Below are positions 7,910-17,994 of a stretch of DNA of 64,000 bases, in pieces. Under the pieces are notes generated by a model, which was not told the origin of the DNA, did no database searches, and was given only the letters and a program-made list of their open reading frames with translations. The stretch lies in the NCBI RefSeq assembly GCF_009827575.1, contig NZ_WTYR01000001.1, forward strand, positions 2,639,001-2,703,000, read 5' to 3'. The translations under genes were made by a program, and so were the position numbers. Positions within the stretch are counted from its first letter, which is position 1. Each line of letters begins with the position of its first letter. The stretch comes from Alteriqipengyuania halimionae. Its GTDB lineage: Bacteria > Pseudomonadota > Alphaproteobacteria > Sphingomonadales > Sphingomonadaceae.

Positions 7910-8437
7910 TTATTGCTTGGCGCGCTCGATGCTTTCCAGCACGATCCGCTTGGCTTCCGCGGCATCGCCCCATTCGCCGACGCGGACCCATTTTTCGGCT
8001 TCCAGATCCTTGTAGTGGGTGAAGAAGTGCTCGATCTGCTGGAAGATGATCGAGGGAAGGTCCTTCGTTTCGCCCACGTCCGAGTAATAGGGGAAGGTCG
8101 TGTCGACCGGCACGCAGATTAGCTTTTCGTCGCCGCCATGCTCGTCTTCGAGGTTGAGCACGCCGATGGGGCGCGCACGCACCACGCAGCCCGCGATGAA
8201 GGGGCTTCGTGCGATCACCAGCGCGTCGAGCGGGTCGCCATCGGGCGACAGTGTGTGCGGCACGAAGCCGTAGTTCGCGGGGTAGCGCATCGGCGTGTGG
8301 AGGATGCGATCGACGAACAACGCGCCCGATTCCTTGTCGAACTCGTACTTCACGGGTTCGCCGCCGGTCGGCACTTCGATGATGACGTTGAGGCTTTCGG
8401 GCGGATTGTCGCCGGTCGGGATCTTGTCGATGCGCAT
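7910..8437 (-). CDS. ppa: Inorganic pyrophosphatase, family I
   Basis: 175 residues, the usual size of the soluble bacterial hexameric enzyme that hydrolyses pyrophosphate and drives biosynthetic reactions forward. The signature DGDPLDA lies near residue 66 with the preceding YGFVPHT segment, and the metal/phosphate-binding residues KYE (about 29) and the later GETKD are visible. The ATG at 8437 shares one base with the TAA of the upstream peptidase gene (TAATG), so translation is likely coupled. Confidence 0.96.
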   Translation of the reverse strand: MRIDKIPTGDNPPESLNVIIEVPTGGEPVKYEFDKESGALFVDRILHTPMRYPANYGFVPHTLSPDGDPLDALVIARSPFIAGCVVRARPIGVLNLEDEHGGDEKLICVPVDTTFPYYSDVGETKDLPSIIFQQIEHFFTHYKDLEAEKWVRVGEWGDAAEAKRIVLESIERAKQ

Positions 8438-10389
8438 TATTTCGTTTCCGTCAGAGGTTCGAGGAGGCGGTCGATGGAGGTTTCGCCGCTCTGGGTTTTT
8501 TCGAGATGGGGGTATTTCAGACCGCCGTCATAGGCGATGTCGACGGTCCGATAGCGTCCGCCGCGCTCGAGCAAAAGTGTGATTTTTCCGGCGTCCTTGG
8601 CGGCGGTGATCGCGTCCTTGATCCGGTCGCGCGAATATTCGAGCCCGTTGACCGCGACGATACGCGAGCCGTCGACGATATCGTTCCGGAAGGCGATCCC
8701 GTTCCAGATGATGTTCGAGACCTCGCCGGTTCCGTCGACGCCCATGCCGAGCGAGTGGCGCAGATCGATGCTCTGGCTCGCGCCTTCGACCTGCTTTTCA
8801 TACGCGTTGGGTTCTTCGCGGTAGACGATCTGGTAGCCGCCCTTCTCGATCCCTGCGACCGGCGCGGGCTGGCCTGAACGGCGCAGGCGGGTGGTGAGGA
8901 AACCGGCCCAGTCATAGGGCGCGACGGCGTTGAGCGCCGCGACCACGTCGTCGAACGTGTAGGTTACCGTGCCCCAGTCGCCATCCTCGATCCCGAAGAA
9001 GCCGCGTGCGAAATCGTTCAGCGATTTGCGCCCGTCGGTCAGCTCGCGGATGGTCATGTCGGCTTCGAGCCAGACCAGCGATCCTTCGACGTAATAGTCT
9101 TCCGAGCGCTGCCAGCTGTCGAACGGCTTGGCCTTGCGCGCGGCGATGATCGGATCGTGGGTCGTGTCCTCGACCGAACGCCATTCGCGACCCGGCTCCA
9201 GCGCATAGCCGGCGGCCGAACGCGCCCAGCTGCCGAGCGCAAGATCCTTCGATTGCAGGCCAGAACGGACCGCCAGGATCGTATCCCAATAGCTGGTCTG
9301 ACCTTCATAGACCCACAGCAGATTGTCCTGCATCGGCGTGCGGTAGTCGGGCGTCCAGAGGAGAGCAGGACGGCGGAACTTGCCGTTCCAGCTATGCGTC
9401 ATCTCGTGCGGCAGCAGGCCGCGTTCCCAGCCATTGTTCTCGTAATCGGTGAAGTAATCCCTGGCCCTTGTATTCTCCGAGCTGCGATGGTGCTCCAGCC
9501 CGATCCCGCCCAATTCGTCGGTCAAACCAAGCAGGAATTCGTAACGATCGAAGTGTTTCGATCCGAACAGCGCGATCGCTTCGTCCACCAGGCGGCGGTG
9601 CTGTTCGATCTGTTCGGGCGTGGCTTCGAGATATTTGGGCTCGTCGGCCCAGACGTTGAGCGCCACGTCCTGACCGAGATCGAAGCGCTTGTAATAAGGA
9701 CCGGCGAACATCGGGCTGTCGACCAGCGTTTCATAATCGGTGACGCCATAGGTGATCGTGGTGGCGTCGTCGTTCCGGGCGGTGGTACCGCCATCGAGCG
9801 CGGCCACGCCGGTCCATCCCGCGGGCAGGTCGATCGTCGGCTGCACCGGGATGCGGCGGGTGTAATAGCCCGCCGGGTAGAGCGAGACCTGTTCCCACTG
9901 CACATTCATCATCGCCGGCGTGATGACGATCCGGCCCTCATTCCCCTCGAGCGGCGAGACGAACTGGAATTCCACGTCGAGCTGCGACACGCCCGCCGGC
10001 ACGTCGACGGCGAAGGCATAGACATCGAGCGGGTCGCGCACCCATTCCAGCTTTTCGCCACTGGCGCGGATCACCAGTCCGGCAAGCTCCGAAACGGCGC
10101 CGCGCGGAGAGTGCTTGCCCGGCAGCCATTCGGGGTAGAGGAGCGTCATCGGCCCTGCACCCGTTACCGGGATCGTCTGTTGAACGCGGAAGATCCGCCG
10201 CCCCACATCGGTCGCATCGACATGCAGTGTCATCGTGCCCGGATAGGCTTCGTCGCGCGGCAGCGGGGTAGAATCGTCGAGGGCAACAGCTGTTGGCTGG
10301 GCGGTCGCTGCGTCCTGCGCGATGGCGGGACTGGTTGTAAGGAGGAGGGCGGGGAGGAGGGCGGCGATGAAGGATGAGGATTTACGCAT
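8437..10389 (-). CDS. M61-family metallopeptidase with PDZ domain
   Basis: 650 residues. A signal peptide (residues 1-24, ending SPAIAQ) exports it. The N-terminal beta domain typical of M61 glycyl aminopeptidases is followed by the zinc motif HEMTH near residues 328-332 (context LLPHEMTHSWNGKFRRP) and an upstream GGIGLEHH segment that is also conserved in the family. A PDZ-like domain occupies about 540-625 (GMGVDGTGEVSNIIWNG...). It probably trims peptides in the periplasm. First gene of a two-gene unit with ppa, and divergent from hisS. Confidence 0.92.
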   Translation of the reverse strand: MRKSSSFIAALLPALLLTTSPAIAQDAATAQPTAVALDDSTPLPRDEAYPGTMTLHVDATDVGRRIFRVQQTIPVTGAGPMTLLYPEWLPGKHSPRGAVSELAGLVIRASGEKLEWVRDPLDVYAFAVDVPAGVSQLDVEFQFVSPLEGNEGRIVITPAMMNVQWEQVSLYPAGYYTRRIPVQPTIDLPAGWTGVAALDGGTTARNDDATTITYGVTDYETLVDSPMFAGPYYKRFDLGQDVALNVWADEPKYLEATPEQIEQHRRLVDEAIALFGSKHFDRYEFLLGLTDELGGIGLEHHRSSENTRARDYFTDYENNGWERGLLPHEMTHSWNGKFRRPALLWTPDYRTPMQDNLLWVYEGQTSYWDTILAVRSGLQSKDLALGSWARSAAGYALEPGREWRSVEDTTHDPIIAARKAKPFDSWQRSEDYYVEGSLVWLEADMTIRELTDGRKSLNDFARGFFGIEDGDWGTVTYTFDDVVAALNAVAPYDWAGFLTTRLRRSGQPAPVAGIEKGGYQIVYREEPNAYEKQVEGASQSIDLRHSLGMGVDGTGEVSNIIWNGIAFRNDIVDGSRIVAVNGLEYSRDRIKDAITAAKDAGKITLLLERGGRYRTVDIAYDGGLKYPHLEKTQSGETSIDRLLEPLTETK

Positions 10390-10491
10390 GGCGCTTCCTT
10401 GGCGGGTTTCGCCGATAGGGTCCAGTGGTTAGCCACGCCTCTGGTTGCCGGACTTTCATTGCCCTCCCAATCCGGCTAATCGCGCGCCATC

Positions 10492-11733
10492 ATGGCAGAC
10501 ACACCCCAGCCCATTCGCGGAACCCAGGATATTTTCGGCGCCGATGCCGAGGCCTTCGGATTCGTCGTCGAAACCTTCGAACGCGTGCGGCGGCTCTATC
10601 GCTTCCGCCGCGTGGAAATGCCGGTCATCGAAAAAACCGGCGTGTTCGCGCGCTCGCTCGGCGAGACGACCGACGTGGTCTCGAAAGAGATGTACACGTT
10701 CGACGATCGCAGCGACGAATCGATCACCCTGCGGCCCGAATTCACCGCCGGGCTGGTGCGCGCTTTCGTCACCAACGGCTGGCAGCAGCATGCCCCGCTG
10801 AAGCTGGCGACGCATGGGCCGCTGTTCCGCTACGAGCGCCCGCAAAAGGGGCGCTATCGCCAGTTCCACCAGATCGACGCGGAAATCATCGGCGCGGGCG
10901 AGCCGCAGGCCGATGTCGAGCTGCTGGCGATGGCCGATCAATTGCTCAAGGAACTGGGTATTGCCGACGGAATCACGCTCCAGCTCAACACGCTGGGCGA
11001 TGCCGCAAGCCGGGACGCCTGGCGAGATGCGCTGGTCGGGCATTTCGAACGCGTGAAGGACGAATTGTCCGAAGACAGCCAGGATCGCCTGAGCCGCAAC
11101 CCGCTGCGCATTCTCGACAGCAAGGACCCGCGCGATCGCAAGCATGTCGAGACTGCGCCGGTGATCGACGATTACCTGTCGGACGAGGCGGAAGATTTCT
11201 TCGGCGCGGTCACAACCGGGCTGAATGCCGCGGGCGTCGAATGGACGCGCGCCCCGCGCCTTGTCCGTGGCATGGATTACTACCGCCACACCGCGTTCGA
11301 ATTCGTCACCGACCGGCTCGGCGCGCAAGGCACCGTGCTGGGCGGTGGCCGCTATGACGGGCTGGTCGAGCAATTGGGCGGCAATGCGACCCCGGCGGTC
11401 GGCTGGGCAGCAGGCATCGAGCGGCTGGCGATGCTGGTGGCCGAACGCGACGAACCGCACGCCGATTTCGCGCTGGTGCCGATGGGCAGCGACGCTGATC
11501 TCGCGGCGACCTCGATCTCGGCCGATTTGCGCCGCGCGGGCCACACGGTCGAGCTTGCCTATCGCGGCAATATGAAGAAGCGCATGAAGCGCGCCGACGA
11601 AAGCGGGGCGGGCTATGCGATCATCATCGGGGACGACGAGCTGGCCGAAAACGAAGCCACGGTGAAAAACCTCCAGAGCGGCGAGCAACAGCGTGTCGCG
11701 CTGGGCCGCCTGGTGGAGCATTTCCGCGCGTAG
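10492..11733 (+). CDS. hisS: Histidyl-tRNA synthetase
   Basis: 413 residues. Class II synthetase that charges tRNA(His). Starts [15 protein letters not shown] with the expected RGTxD near the N-terminus. Motif 2 ([16 protein letters not shown]) and the histidine-specific loops [13 protein letters not shown] and GGGRYDGL are all present, followed by the C-terminal anticodon-binding domain. It opens a plus-strand series running to metK, although a repeat with two hairpins separates it from prfA. Confidence 0.97.
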   Translation: MADTPQPIRGTQDIFGADAEAFGFVVETFERVRRLYRFRRVEMPVIEKTGVFARSLGETTDVVSKEMYTFDDRSDESITLRPEFTAGLVRAFVTNGWQQHAPLKLATHGPLFRYERPQKGRYRQFHQIDAEIIGAGEPQADVELLAMADQLLKELGIADGITLQLNTLGDAASRDAWRDALVGHFERVKDELSEDSQDRLSRNPLRILDSKDPRDRKHVETAPVIDDYLSDEAEDFFGAVTTGLNAAGVEWTRAPRLVRGMDYYRHTAFEFVTDRLGAQGTVLGGGRYDGLVEQLGGNATPAVGWAAGIERLAMLVAERDEPHADFALVPMGSDADLAATSISADLRRAGHTVELAYRGNMKKRMKRADESGAGYAIIIGDDELAENEATVKNLQSGEQQRVALGRLVEHFRA

Positions 11734-11744
11734 CATTCTTATCG

Positions 11745-11822
11745 CCCCGGCCTTGATCCGGGGCCGGTGCTTTCTTTGACGCCGCGCTGCAAGAAAAGCA
11801 TCGTCCCGGATCAAGTCCGGGA
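11745..11822. repeat. Paired short palindromes, dispersed-repeat type
   Basis: Two hairpins lie in the hisS-prfA gap: CCCCGG / CCGGGG (11745-11763, seven-base loop) and TCCCGGA / TCCGGGA (11804-11822, loop TCAAG). The text around the second (CGTCCCGGATCAAGTCCGGG followed by ATGACG) is a motif I recall recurring in intergenic DNA of sphingomonad genomes, so I class it as a REP-like repeat that may also attenuate hisS readthrough. Confidence 0.6.
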
Positions 11823-11845
11823 TGACGAATGAGAGATTATTGCCT

Positions 11846-12913
11846 TTGACCATTCCCGCCGAACGCCTCGACCAGATCGCCAACCGTTTCGCAGAGCTCG
11901 AAGCGCGGATGGCGAGTGGCACGCTGGAGGGTGAAGAGTTCGTTTCCGCGAGCCGCGACTATGCCGAGCTCGAGCCAGTTGCGAAAATCGCCTCCGAAGT
12001 GAAAGCGATGCGGGCTGAAATGGCAGATTTGAGCGAGCTCGTTTCCGACCCGGAAATGAAAGCGCTGGCCGAGGAAGAGCTTGCCGAACTGAAGGCGAAA
12101 CTGCCCGATGCCGAGCGCCGCCTCGCCGCCGCGATGCTGCCGCGCGACAGCGCCGATGCCAAGCCTGCCATGCTCGAAATCCGCGCCGGAACGGGCGGAG
12201 ACGAGGCCGCGCTGTTCGCGGGCGATCTCTACCGCATGTATGAAGGCTATGCCGCCGAGCGTGGATGGAAGGTCGAGCCGGTCTCGATGAGCGCGTCGGA
12301 TGTCGGCGGGTTCAAGGAAATCGTGGCGAATGTGAAGGGCACCGGCGTGTTCGCCAAGCTCAAGTTTGAAAGCGGCGTTCACCGAGTGCAGCGTGTGCCG
12401 GTGACCGAAAGCGGTGGGCGCATCCACACTTCTGCTGCGACGGTGGCGGTGCTGCCAGAGGCCGACGAGGTCGACATCCAGATCGACCCGACCGACCTCA
12501 AGATCGATACCTATCGCGCCAGCGGTGCGGGTGGCCAGCACGTCAACACCACCGACAGCGCGATCCGCATCACCCATCTGCCGACCGACACGGTCGTGAC
12601 CTGCCAGGACGGACGCAGCCAGCACAAGAATCGCGAAAAGGCGATGCAGGTCCTCCGCGCACGCCTGTTCGAAAAGCAGCGCGATGCGCTCGAAGGGGCA
12701 GAGGCCGAGGCGCGTAAGGCGATGGTCGGTTCGGGGGATCGTTCCGAACGGATCCGGACCTACAATTTCCCGCAAGGCCGCGTGACCGATCACCGCATCG
12801 GGCTGACCTTGCAGAAATTGCCGCAGATCCTCGAAGGGCCGGGTCTGGCCGAGGTGATCGACACCCTGATCGCCGAGGACGAGGCGAAGCGCCTCGCTGC
12901 GATGGAAGAGTGA
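11846..12913 (+). CDS. prfA: Peptide chain release factor 1
   Basis: 355 residues. Releases peptides at UAA and UAG. The PxT codon-recognition motif appears as PVT in [15 protein letters not shown], typical of RF1, and the catalytic GGQ sits in [13 protein letters not shown] at about 229-231. I place the start at TTG 11846 ([11 protein letters not shown]), which matches RF1 N-termini; TTG 11840 and ATG 11822 are in frame, but the latter lies inside the upstream repeat. Its TGA overlaps the GTG of prmC (GTGA), coupling the factor to the methyltransferase that modifies its GGQ glutamine. Confidence 0.95.
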   Translation: MTIPAERLDQIANRFAELEARMASGTLEGEEFVSASRDYAELEPVAKIASEVKAMRAEMADLSELVSDPEMKALAEEELAELKAKLPDAERRLAAAMLPRDSADAKPAMLEIRAGTGGDEAALFAGDLYRMYEGYAAERGWKVEPVSMSASDVGGFKEIVANVKGTGVFAKLKFESGVHRVQRVPVTESGGRIHTSAATVAVLPEADEVDIQIDPTDLKIDTYRASGAGGQHVNTTDSAIRITHLPTDTVVTCQDGRSQHKNREKAMQVLRARLFEKQRDALEGAEAEARKAMVGSGDRSERIRTYNFPQGRVTDHRIGLTLQKLPQILEGPGLAEVIDTLIAEDEAKRLAAMEE

Positions 12914-13740
12914 CTGTCGCCGAGGCGTTGCGCGATGCGACCGCGCGTCTCGCCGACAATGGCGACACCGCGCGGATCGATGCCGAAATGCTGATGGCGC
13001 ACGCCCTGGGCATGTCGCGGTCGGACATGTTGCTCAAGGCGATGCGCGATCCCACCCCTGCCGATTTCGCCGACATGGTCGAGCGGCGCGCAAGCCATGA
13101 GCCGGTCGCCTACATCGTCGGGCAGAAGGAATTTTACGGTCTCGATTTCACCGTGCGCCCCGGCGTGCTGATCCCGCGCGGCGATAGCGAGACGATCGTT
13201 CGGGCAGCGCTCGATCGAGCGCCGCGTGCTCGCCGCGTACTCGATCTCGGCGTCGGCAGCGGGGCGCTCTTGCTGGCGACGCTGTCCGAAATGCCGAAAG
13301 CGGAAGGGGTGGGAGTCGATGCTTCGCCGGTCGCCATCGACGTCGCGACAGGCAATGCACAATCGCTAGGGCTGGGCGATCGGGTCGATTTTCTTCGGGC
13401 AAGCTGGCGAAACATCGGATGGCGCGACGCGCTCGGCCGGTTCGACCTCGTCCTGTGCAATCCGCCCTATGTCGAGGACGACGCCGCGCTCGATCCCGAT
13501 GTGCGCGATTTCGAACCGGGCGAAGCGCTGTTTGCCGGACGCGAGGGGCTCGACGATTATCGCCTGCTGCTGCCGCAGCTCGCCTGGTTGCTGGACGACA
13601 GCGGCGTGGCGGTGTTCGAAATCGGCTATCGGCAGGCCGATGCAGTTTCCCAGATCGCCGCGGGAAATGGCTTCGAGACCGAGTTGCGGCGCGATCTCGC
13701 CGATCGGCCGCGTGCACTTATCCTGCGCCGAATACCATAA
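12910..13740 (+). CDS. prmC: Release factor glutamine methyltransferase
   Basis: 276 residues with a GTG start overlapping the prfA stop. Methylates the glutamine of the GGQ motif in RF1 and RF2 using S-adenosylmethionine. A helical N-terminal domain (about 1-75) precedes the Rossmann methyltransferase with [13 protein letters not shown] (SAM binding) and the diagnostic NPPY in [11 protein letters not shown] near residue 182. Gene order prfA-prmC is widely conserved. About 210 non-coding bases follow. Confidence 0.96.
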   Translation: MTVAEALRDATARLADNGDTARIDAEMLMAHALGMSRSDMLLKAMRDPTPADFADMVERRASHEPVAYIVGQKEFYGLDFTVRPGVLIPRGDSETIVRAALDRAPRARRVLDLGVGSGALLLATLSEMPKAEGVGVDASPVAIDVATGNAQSLGLGDRVDFLRASWRNIGWRDALGRFDLVLCNPPYVEDDAALDPDVRDFEPGEALFAGREGLDDYRLLLPQLAWLLDDSGVAVFEIGYRQADAVSQIAAGNGFETELRRDLADRPRALILRRIP

Positions 13741-13886
13741 GGGCTTGGCAAGGAGGGTAAGGCACGCTACCCCGATAGTCGTTTCGGCAGAGACCCACGG
13801 GTTGGCCGGACAATGCCCCTGACCAGAATTGCATCTCTCGCGCCCGCTCGGGCTCGTGCACAGGTCAAGAAAGTCAACGGGACGGG

Positions 13887-13929
13887 CCCGCGCGAAGGTC
13901 GCGCGGGAGGCATGGTCGGCAATGCCGAC
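13887..13929 (+). promoter_or_regulatory. Two hairpins in the leader of the DUF4167 gene
   Basis: A perfect 9-bp stem CCCGCGCGA / TCGCGCGGG with a three-base loop (13887-13907) is followed by GTCGGC-AAT-GCCGAC (13915-13929). The second ends 21 bases before the proposed TTG start. No T tract follows either, so they look less like a terminator for prmC than like a structured 5' leader. Confidence 0.45.
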
Positions 13930-13950
13930 GCCATTAGGGAACACGAATCC

Positions 13951-14649
13951 TTGAGCAATAATCGTGGTAACAATCGTCGTCGCGGTCGCGGCGGCAATCG
14001 GTCGCAGAACAACCAGTTTCCGAACCGCATCGACAGCCGGGCGCGCGGCAATGCCGCCCAGCTGCTCGACAAGCATAAGAAACTGGCCAACGACGCGCAG
14101 ATGAACGGCGATCGCGTGCAGGCGGAATACCACCTGCAATTCGCCGATCACTATTTCCGTGTCATCGCCGACAACAAGGCGCGTCAGGACGAGCAGCGCT
14201 CCAAGCGCGACGACGATCGCGATTCGAAACCGCAGAACCAGCGCGACGACAATCGTGACGCGAAGCAGCAGAACCAGCAGCAGCGCGACGATAATGACGA
14301 CGATGACGATGGTCAGGACAATCGTCCCAAGCGCACCCGTCGCCCGCGCAAGAGCGAGGGCGAGGAAGCGACCCAGGGGCGCGAGGCGGCCGAAGGCAAG
14401 GACAGCGGCGAAGAGGAAAATCCCTTCACCCGAAAGCGCCAGAGCAAGGCTGCCGCGAAGGCTCCGGCCAAGCCGCGTGCGCCGCGCAAGACGAGTGCCA
14501 AGGCCAAGTCTTCGGACAACGACACCAACGGTCTCGATCCGAGCGCGCTGCCGCCGTCGATTGGCGACGATGCGGGCGAGGATGCACCCAAGCCGCGCCG
14601 CCGTACGCGTCGCGCCGCGGGCGACGATGCCGCCGAAGCGGTAGGCTAA
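13951..14649 (+). CDS. DUF4167 domain-containing protein
   Basis: 232 residues from a TTG at 13951 with AGGGA ten bases upstream. The start gives the family N-terminus (SNNRGNNRRRGRGGNR). The conserved DUF4167 core, about residues 28-75 (NRIDSRARGNAAQLLDKHKK...VQAEYHLQFADHYFRV), is followed by a long low-complexity region alternating D/R/Q-rich and K/A/R-rich stretches, ending in a basic tail. The arginine/glycine-rich start and basic tail suggest nucleic-acid binding, which is my inference. Widespread in Alphaproteobacteria; I know of no assigned role. lnt follows ten bases later. Confidence 0.85.
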   Translation: MSNNRGNNRRRGRGGNRSQNNQFPNRIDSRARGNAAQLLDKHKKLANDAQMNGDRVQAEYHLQFADHYFRVIADNKARQDEQRSKRDDDRDSKPQNQRDDNRDAKQQNQQQRDDNDDDDDGQDNRPKRTRRPRKSEGEEATQGREAAEGKDSGEEENPFTRKRQSKAAAKAPAKPRAPRKTSAKAKSSDNDTNGLDPSALPPSIGDDAGEDAPKPRRRTRRAAGDDAAEAVG

Positions 14650-14658
14650 GCACGCAGG

Positions 14659-16266
14659 ATGGGCTCGCTGCAGCAGCGCGCCCGGACCGGCGCCGGCAGG
14701 CTGGCGGGTTTGCCGGCGGCCTATCCGCGGCTCGCATCGCTGGCCTCGGGCGCGCTCGCCGCGCTCGGTTTCCAGCCTTACGGATTATGGCCGCTCGCCC
14801 TCGTCGGGCTGGCAATTTTCGTCGCGGTCGTTTCCGCTGCGCCGACCTGGCGCTCGGCGCTGGCACGCGGCTGGTGCTTCGGCTGGTCGCATTTCGCGCT
14901 AGGCAACAGCTGGATCGCCATCGCCTTCACATACCAGGGCAATATGCCGACCTGGCTCGGCGTCGTCGCGGTCTTGCTGCTTGCGGTCTATCTCGCCGTG
15001 TTCCCGGCATTGGCCGCGCTCGGCGGCTGGTGGCTGGCAGGGAAGAGGCGGCGCGCCTGGCCGATGGTCCCCGCGCTGGCGGGAAGCTGGATCGTTGCCG
15101 AATGGATCCGCAGCTGGGCGTTTTCGGGCTATGCCTGGAACCCGCTGGCGATGATCGCGCTTGGCCCGTTCGATCGACCGGGTCTTGCCGGTCTGTCGTC
15201 ATTCACCGGAACGTACGCGCTGTCAGGCGTGGTTCTGGCGCTCGGCGGATGCTGGTGGCTGGCGACGCGTAAGGCGGACCGTCGCCTCGCGATGGTCATG
15301 CTTGCGGTGGTGCCTATCGTTGTACTGGTCTGGGCATTCCCGGCCCCCGAACAACACGAAGGGACACTGCGCTACACGCTGGTTCAGCCCGACATCCGGC
15401 AAGAGGTGCTCAACGAGCGCGCGTTTTTCGAAGAGAATTTTGCCAAGACGGCATCGTTGTCGCTGCCCGAGAACATGGAACCGAGGCTGGTCCTGTGGCC
15501 CGAATCGGGGATCATGGATTTCCTGCGTGAAGGCTATCCGTACCGCTTTTACCTGCGCTTCAACTATCTCGCGGATCCCCTCGCCTCGAAGCGGCGCATC
15601 GCGCGGGTGATCGGCGGCAATTCGATGCTGCTTTCGGGCACGCAGGATCTCGAGATCGACGATGGCACGCTGGTCGGCGCGCGCAATTCGGTGACCGCGC
15701 TCGACGGAAGCGGACAGATCCGCGCGAGCTACGACAAGTCGCACCTCGTGCCCTATGGCGAATACCTGCCAATGCGTCCGGTGCTCGAGCCGCTGGGCCT
15801 GTCGCGGCTGGTGCCGGGCGCGGTCGATTTCTTCCCGGGCCCCGGGCCTCGTACGCTCGATCTCGGCCAATATGGCAGGGCCGGGGTGCAGGTTTGCTAC
15901 GAGATCGTGTTCAGTGGCGAGGTCGTCGATCGATCGGACCGGCCCGACTACATCTTCAACCCGTCCAACGATGGCTGGTTCGGCCCCACCGGCCCGCCGC
16001 AGCACCTCGCTCAGGCGCGAATGCGCGCGATCGAAGAGGGGCTGCCGGTACTGCGCTCGACCACCACCGGGGTCAGTGCCGTCATCGATGCGCACGGCAT
16101 CGTCCGCAAGTCCATACCCCGCCATCGGGCCGCGCGGCTGGACGGGCTGGTGCCGCCTGCGGGAGCGCCTACCTGGTTCGCGCGTTTGGGCAATTGGCTG
16201 GCGCTCGGATGGGCGCTCGTATTTTGCGTAATCGCGCTTGTTGCCAGTCGCCGCGGGCGGGTCTAG
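14659..16266 (+). CDS. lnt: Apolipoprotein N-acyltransferase
   Basis: 535 residues. Adds the third acyl chain to the N-terminal cysteine of lipoproteins at the inner membrane. An N-terminal bundle of about six transmembrane helices (to about residue 225) and a final helix near 510-530 flank a periplasmic nitrilase domain. Its catalytic Glu, Lys and Cys are visible in LWPESG (about 280), YDKSHLVPYGEYLP (about 357) and QVCYEIVF (about 412). Placed between the DUF4167 gene and metK, all on the plus strand. Several lipoproteins elsewhere in the window would be its substrates. Confidence 0.96.
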   Translation: MGSLQQRARTGAGRLAGLPAAYPRLASLASGALAALGFQPYGLWPLALVGLAIFVAVVSAAPTWRSALARGWCFGWSHFALGNSWIAIAFTYQGNMPTWLGVVAVLLLAVYLAVFPALAALGGWWLAGKRRRAWPMVPALAGSWIVAEWIRSWAFSGYAWNPLAMIALGPFDRPGLAGLSSFTGTYALSGVVLALGGCWWLATRKADRRLAMVMLAVVPIVVLVWAFPAPEQHEGTLRYTLVQPDIRQEVLNERAFFEENFAKTASLSLPENMEPRLVLWPESGIMDFLREGYPYRFYLRFNYLADPLASKRRIARVIGGNSMLLSGTQDLEIDDGTLVGARNSVTALDGSGQIRASYDKSHLVPYGEYLPMRPVLEPLGLSRLVPGAVDFFPGPGPRTLDLGQYGRAGVQVCYEIVFSGEVVDRSDRPDYIFNPSNDGWFGPTGPPQHLAQARMRAIEEGLPVLRSTTTGVSAVIDAHGIVRKSIPRHRAARLDGLVPPAGAPTWFARLGNWLALGWALVFCVIALVASRRGRV

Positions 16267-16278
16267 GACAGGTCGCAC

Positions 16279-16294
16279 ATAAAGCTTTCTTTAT
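16279..16294 (+). promoter_or_regulatory. AU-rich hairpin just upstream of metK
   Basis: ATAAAG-CTTT-CTTTAT forms a 6-bp stem with a four-base loop, extendable past one mismatch. It ends two bases before the GAGG ribosome-binding site (16297-16300). It may be a promoter palindrome or an mRNA structure affecting metK initiation. It is too short to be a known SAM riboswitch that I recognise. Confidence 0.35.
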
Positions 16295-16305
16295 ATGAGG
16301 TTGTA

Positions 16306-17538
16306 ATGCGCTCCGACTACCTGTTCACGTCCGAAAGCGTTTCCGAAGGCCACCCGGACAAGGTATCCGACCAGATTTCCGATGCGATCGTCGACCTGAT
16401 GCTGTCGAAAGACCCCGAATCGCGGGTCGCGTGCGAAACCATGACCACCACGCAACTCGTGATCCTGTCGGGCGAGATTCGCTGTGCACCGATGTATGAC
16501 GAAAACAATGCTGATTGGGCCGAGAATGGCGGCTGGGCCCCGGGCGCGCGCGACGAGATCGAACAGGCCGTGCGGCGCATTGTACGCGATATCGGTTACG
16601 AGCAGGAAGGCTTTCACTGGGAAACGCTGACCTTCGAGAATCACCTCCACGGACAGTCGAGCGAGATCGCGCAAGGCGTGGATGCGAGCGGCAACAAGGA
16701 TGAAGGCGCTGGCGACCAGGGCATCATGTTCGGCTTTGCCTGCGACGAGACGCCCGACCTCATGCCGGCGACGCTCGATTACAGCCACAAGATCCTCCAC
16801 CGCCTCGCCAAGGATCGCAAGAGCGGCGCCGCGCCGTTCCTCGAGCCCGATGCCAAGAGTCAGCTCACCCTTCGCTATGAGAACGGCAAACCGGTGGAAT
16901 GCACCGCAGTCGTGGTCTCCACCCAGCACGCCAAGGGATATGACGAGGGCGAAAAGGAAGCCGAACTCAAGGCCTATGTGAAGAAAGTCGTCGGCGAGAT
17001 CCTGCCCGCAGGCTGGATCACCGAGACGACCGAGTGGCACATCAATCCGACCGGGGCGTTCGAAATCGGCGGTCCCGATGGCGATGCCGGGCTTACCGGC
17101 CGCAAGATCATCGTCGATACCTATGGCGGGGCAGCCCCGCATGGCGGCGGCGCGTTCAGCGGCAAGGACCCGACCAAGGTCGATCGCAGCGCGGCGTATA
17201 TCACGCGTTATCTCGCCAAGAACATCGTCGCGGCCGGTCTGGCATCGCGCTGCACGATCCAGCTGGCTTATGCGATCGGGGTGTCCAAGCCGCTGTCGCT
17301 TTATGTCGATACCCACGGCACGGGGACGGTCGACGACGCGGCGATCGAGGATGCGATCCGCGGAATCGAGAAACTCGGCGGCCTGACCCCGCGCGGCATC
17401 CGCATGCATCTCGGCCTCAACAAGCCGATCTATCGCAAAAGCGCCGCCTACGGCCATTTCGGTCGCGACGTCGATGGCGACCACTTCCCGTGGGAACGTA
17501 CCGATTTGGTGGACGATCTGAAAGCCGCCTTGGCCTGA
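16306..17538 (+). CDS. metK: S-adenosylmethionine synthetase
   Basis: 410 residues. Makes S-adenosylmethionine from methionine and ATP. Starts [19 protein letters not shown] with the ATP-binding GHPDK; further motifs are GAGDQG in the first third and the glycine-rich phosphate loop [16 protein letters not shown]. It has the extra segments of the alphaproteobacterial subtype, being slightly longer than the enterobacterial enzyme. GAGG lies five bases before the ATG. A strong intrinsic terminator follows. Confidence 0.97.
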   Translation: MRSDYLFTSESVSEGHPDKVSDQISDAIVDLMLSKDPESRVACETMTTTQLVILSGEIRCAPMYDENNADWAENGGWAPGARDEIEQAVRRIVRDIGYEQEGFHWETLTFENHLHGQSSEIAQGVDASGNKDEGAGDQGIMFGFACDETPDLMPATLDYSHKILHRLAKDRKSGAAPFLEPDAKSQLTLRYENGKPVECTAVVVSTQHAKGYDEGEKEAELKAYVKKVVGEILPAGWITETTEWHINPTGAFEIGGPDGDAGLTGRKIIVDTYGGAAPHGGGAFSGKDPTKVDRSAAYITRYLAKNIVAAGLASRCTIQLAYAIGVSKPLSLYVDTHGTGTVDDAAIEDAIRGIEKLGGLTPRGIRMHLGLNKPIYRKSAAYGHFGRDVDGDHFPWERTDLVDDLKAALA

Positions 17539-17558
17539 TCGCATCGATACTGGAAACG

Positions 17559-17593
17559 AAAAGGGCGGCCCCCACGCGGGAGCCGCCCTTTTT
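17559..17593. terminator. Intrinsic terminator after metK, bidirectional
   Basis: An 11-bp stem (AAAAGGGCGGC / GCCGCCCTTTT) with a 12-base loop, followed by T residues on the plus strand and, through the A run, on the minus strand. It therefore serves metK and the convergent membrane-protein gene. Confidence 0.9.
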
Positions 17594-17608
17594 CTTTGGC
17601 GAAGACGA

Positions 17609-17980
17609 TCAGGCCGAGCGGACTTGATCTTCGCGGAGCCATTCGCCGACCTTCCGGCCGAACTTGGCGATCGCATTCATATTGAAGAAGTGCATGGCGC
17701 CCAAGACGACGACAACGATGCCGATTTTGCTCGAAAGAAAGCGGATCGTGTCCGCGACCGTTTCAGGAGGGCGGCCGAAGCGCAAAGTGAGCAGTATCCA
17801 GCCCAAATTGACGAGGTAGAATCCGACCACGAGCAAGTGGTTGGTTGAGCGCGCAAGCGTGTCGTCGTGACCGAAGCATTCCTTCAGGAACACGATGCCG
17901 TTGGCCGACAAGATATGCGCGACCCACACCGTGAGTGCGATGCTGATTGCCAGATAAAGGCCGAGTGCAACAGTTTCCAT
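17609..17980 (-). CDS. Conserved small integral membrane protein, GbsR-type regulator neighbour
   Basis: 123 residues with three or four hydrophobic helices: about 3-25 (VALGLYLAISIALTVWVAHIL), 47-65 (LLVVGFYLVNLGWILL) and 84-105 (IGIVVVVLGAMHFFNM). ATG codons at 17983 and 17980 are both in frame; AGGAGG is only two bases from the first and five from the second, so I prefer 17980. Function unknown. An operator-like palindrome 14 bases upstream matches the one in front of the neighbouring regulator gene, suggesting this is that regulator's target. Confidence 0.8.
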   Translation of the reverse strand: METVALGLYLAISIALTVWVAHILSANGIVFLKECFGHDDTLARSTNHLLVVGFYLVNLGWILLTLRFGRPPETVADTIRFLSSKIGIVVVVLGAMHFFNMNAIAKFGRKVGEWLREDQVRSA

Positions 17981-17994
17981 CATTTCCTCCTGTT

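Noticed and set aside
16267-16305. SAM riboswitch before metK
   Set aside because: Only 39 bases are free, with a single short stem; I cannot find the conserved bases of any SAM class.
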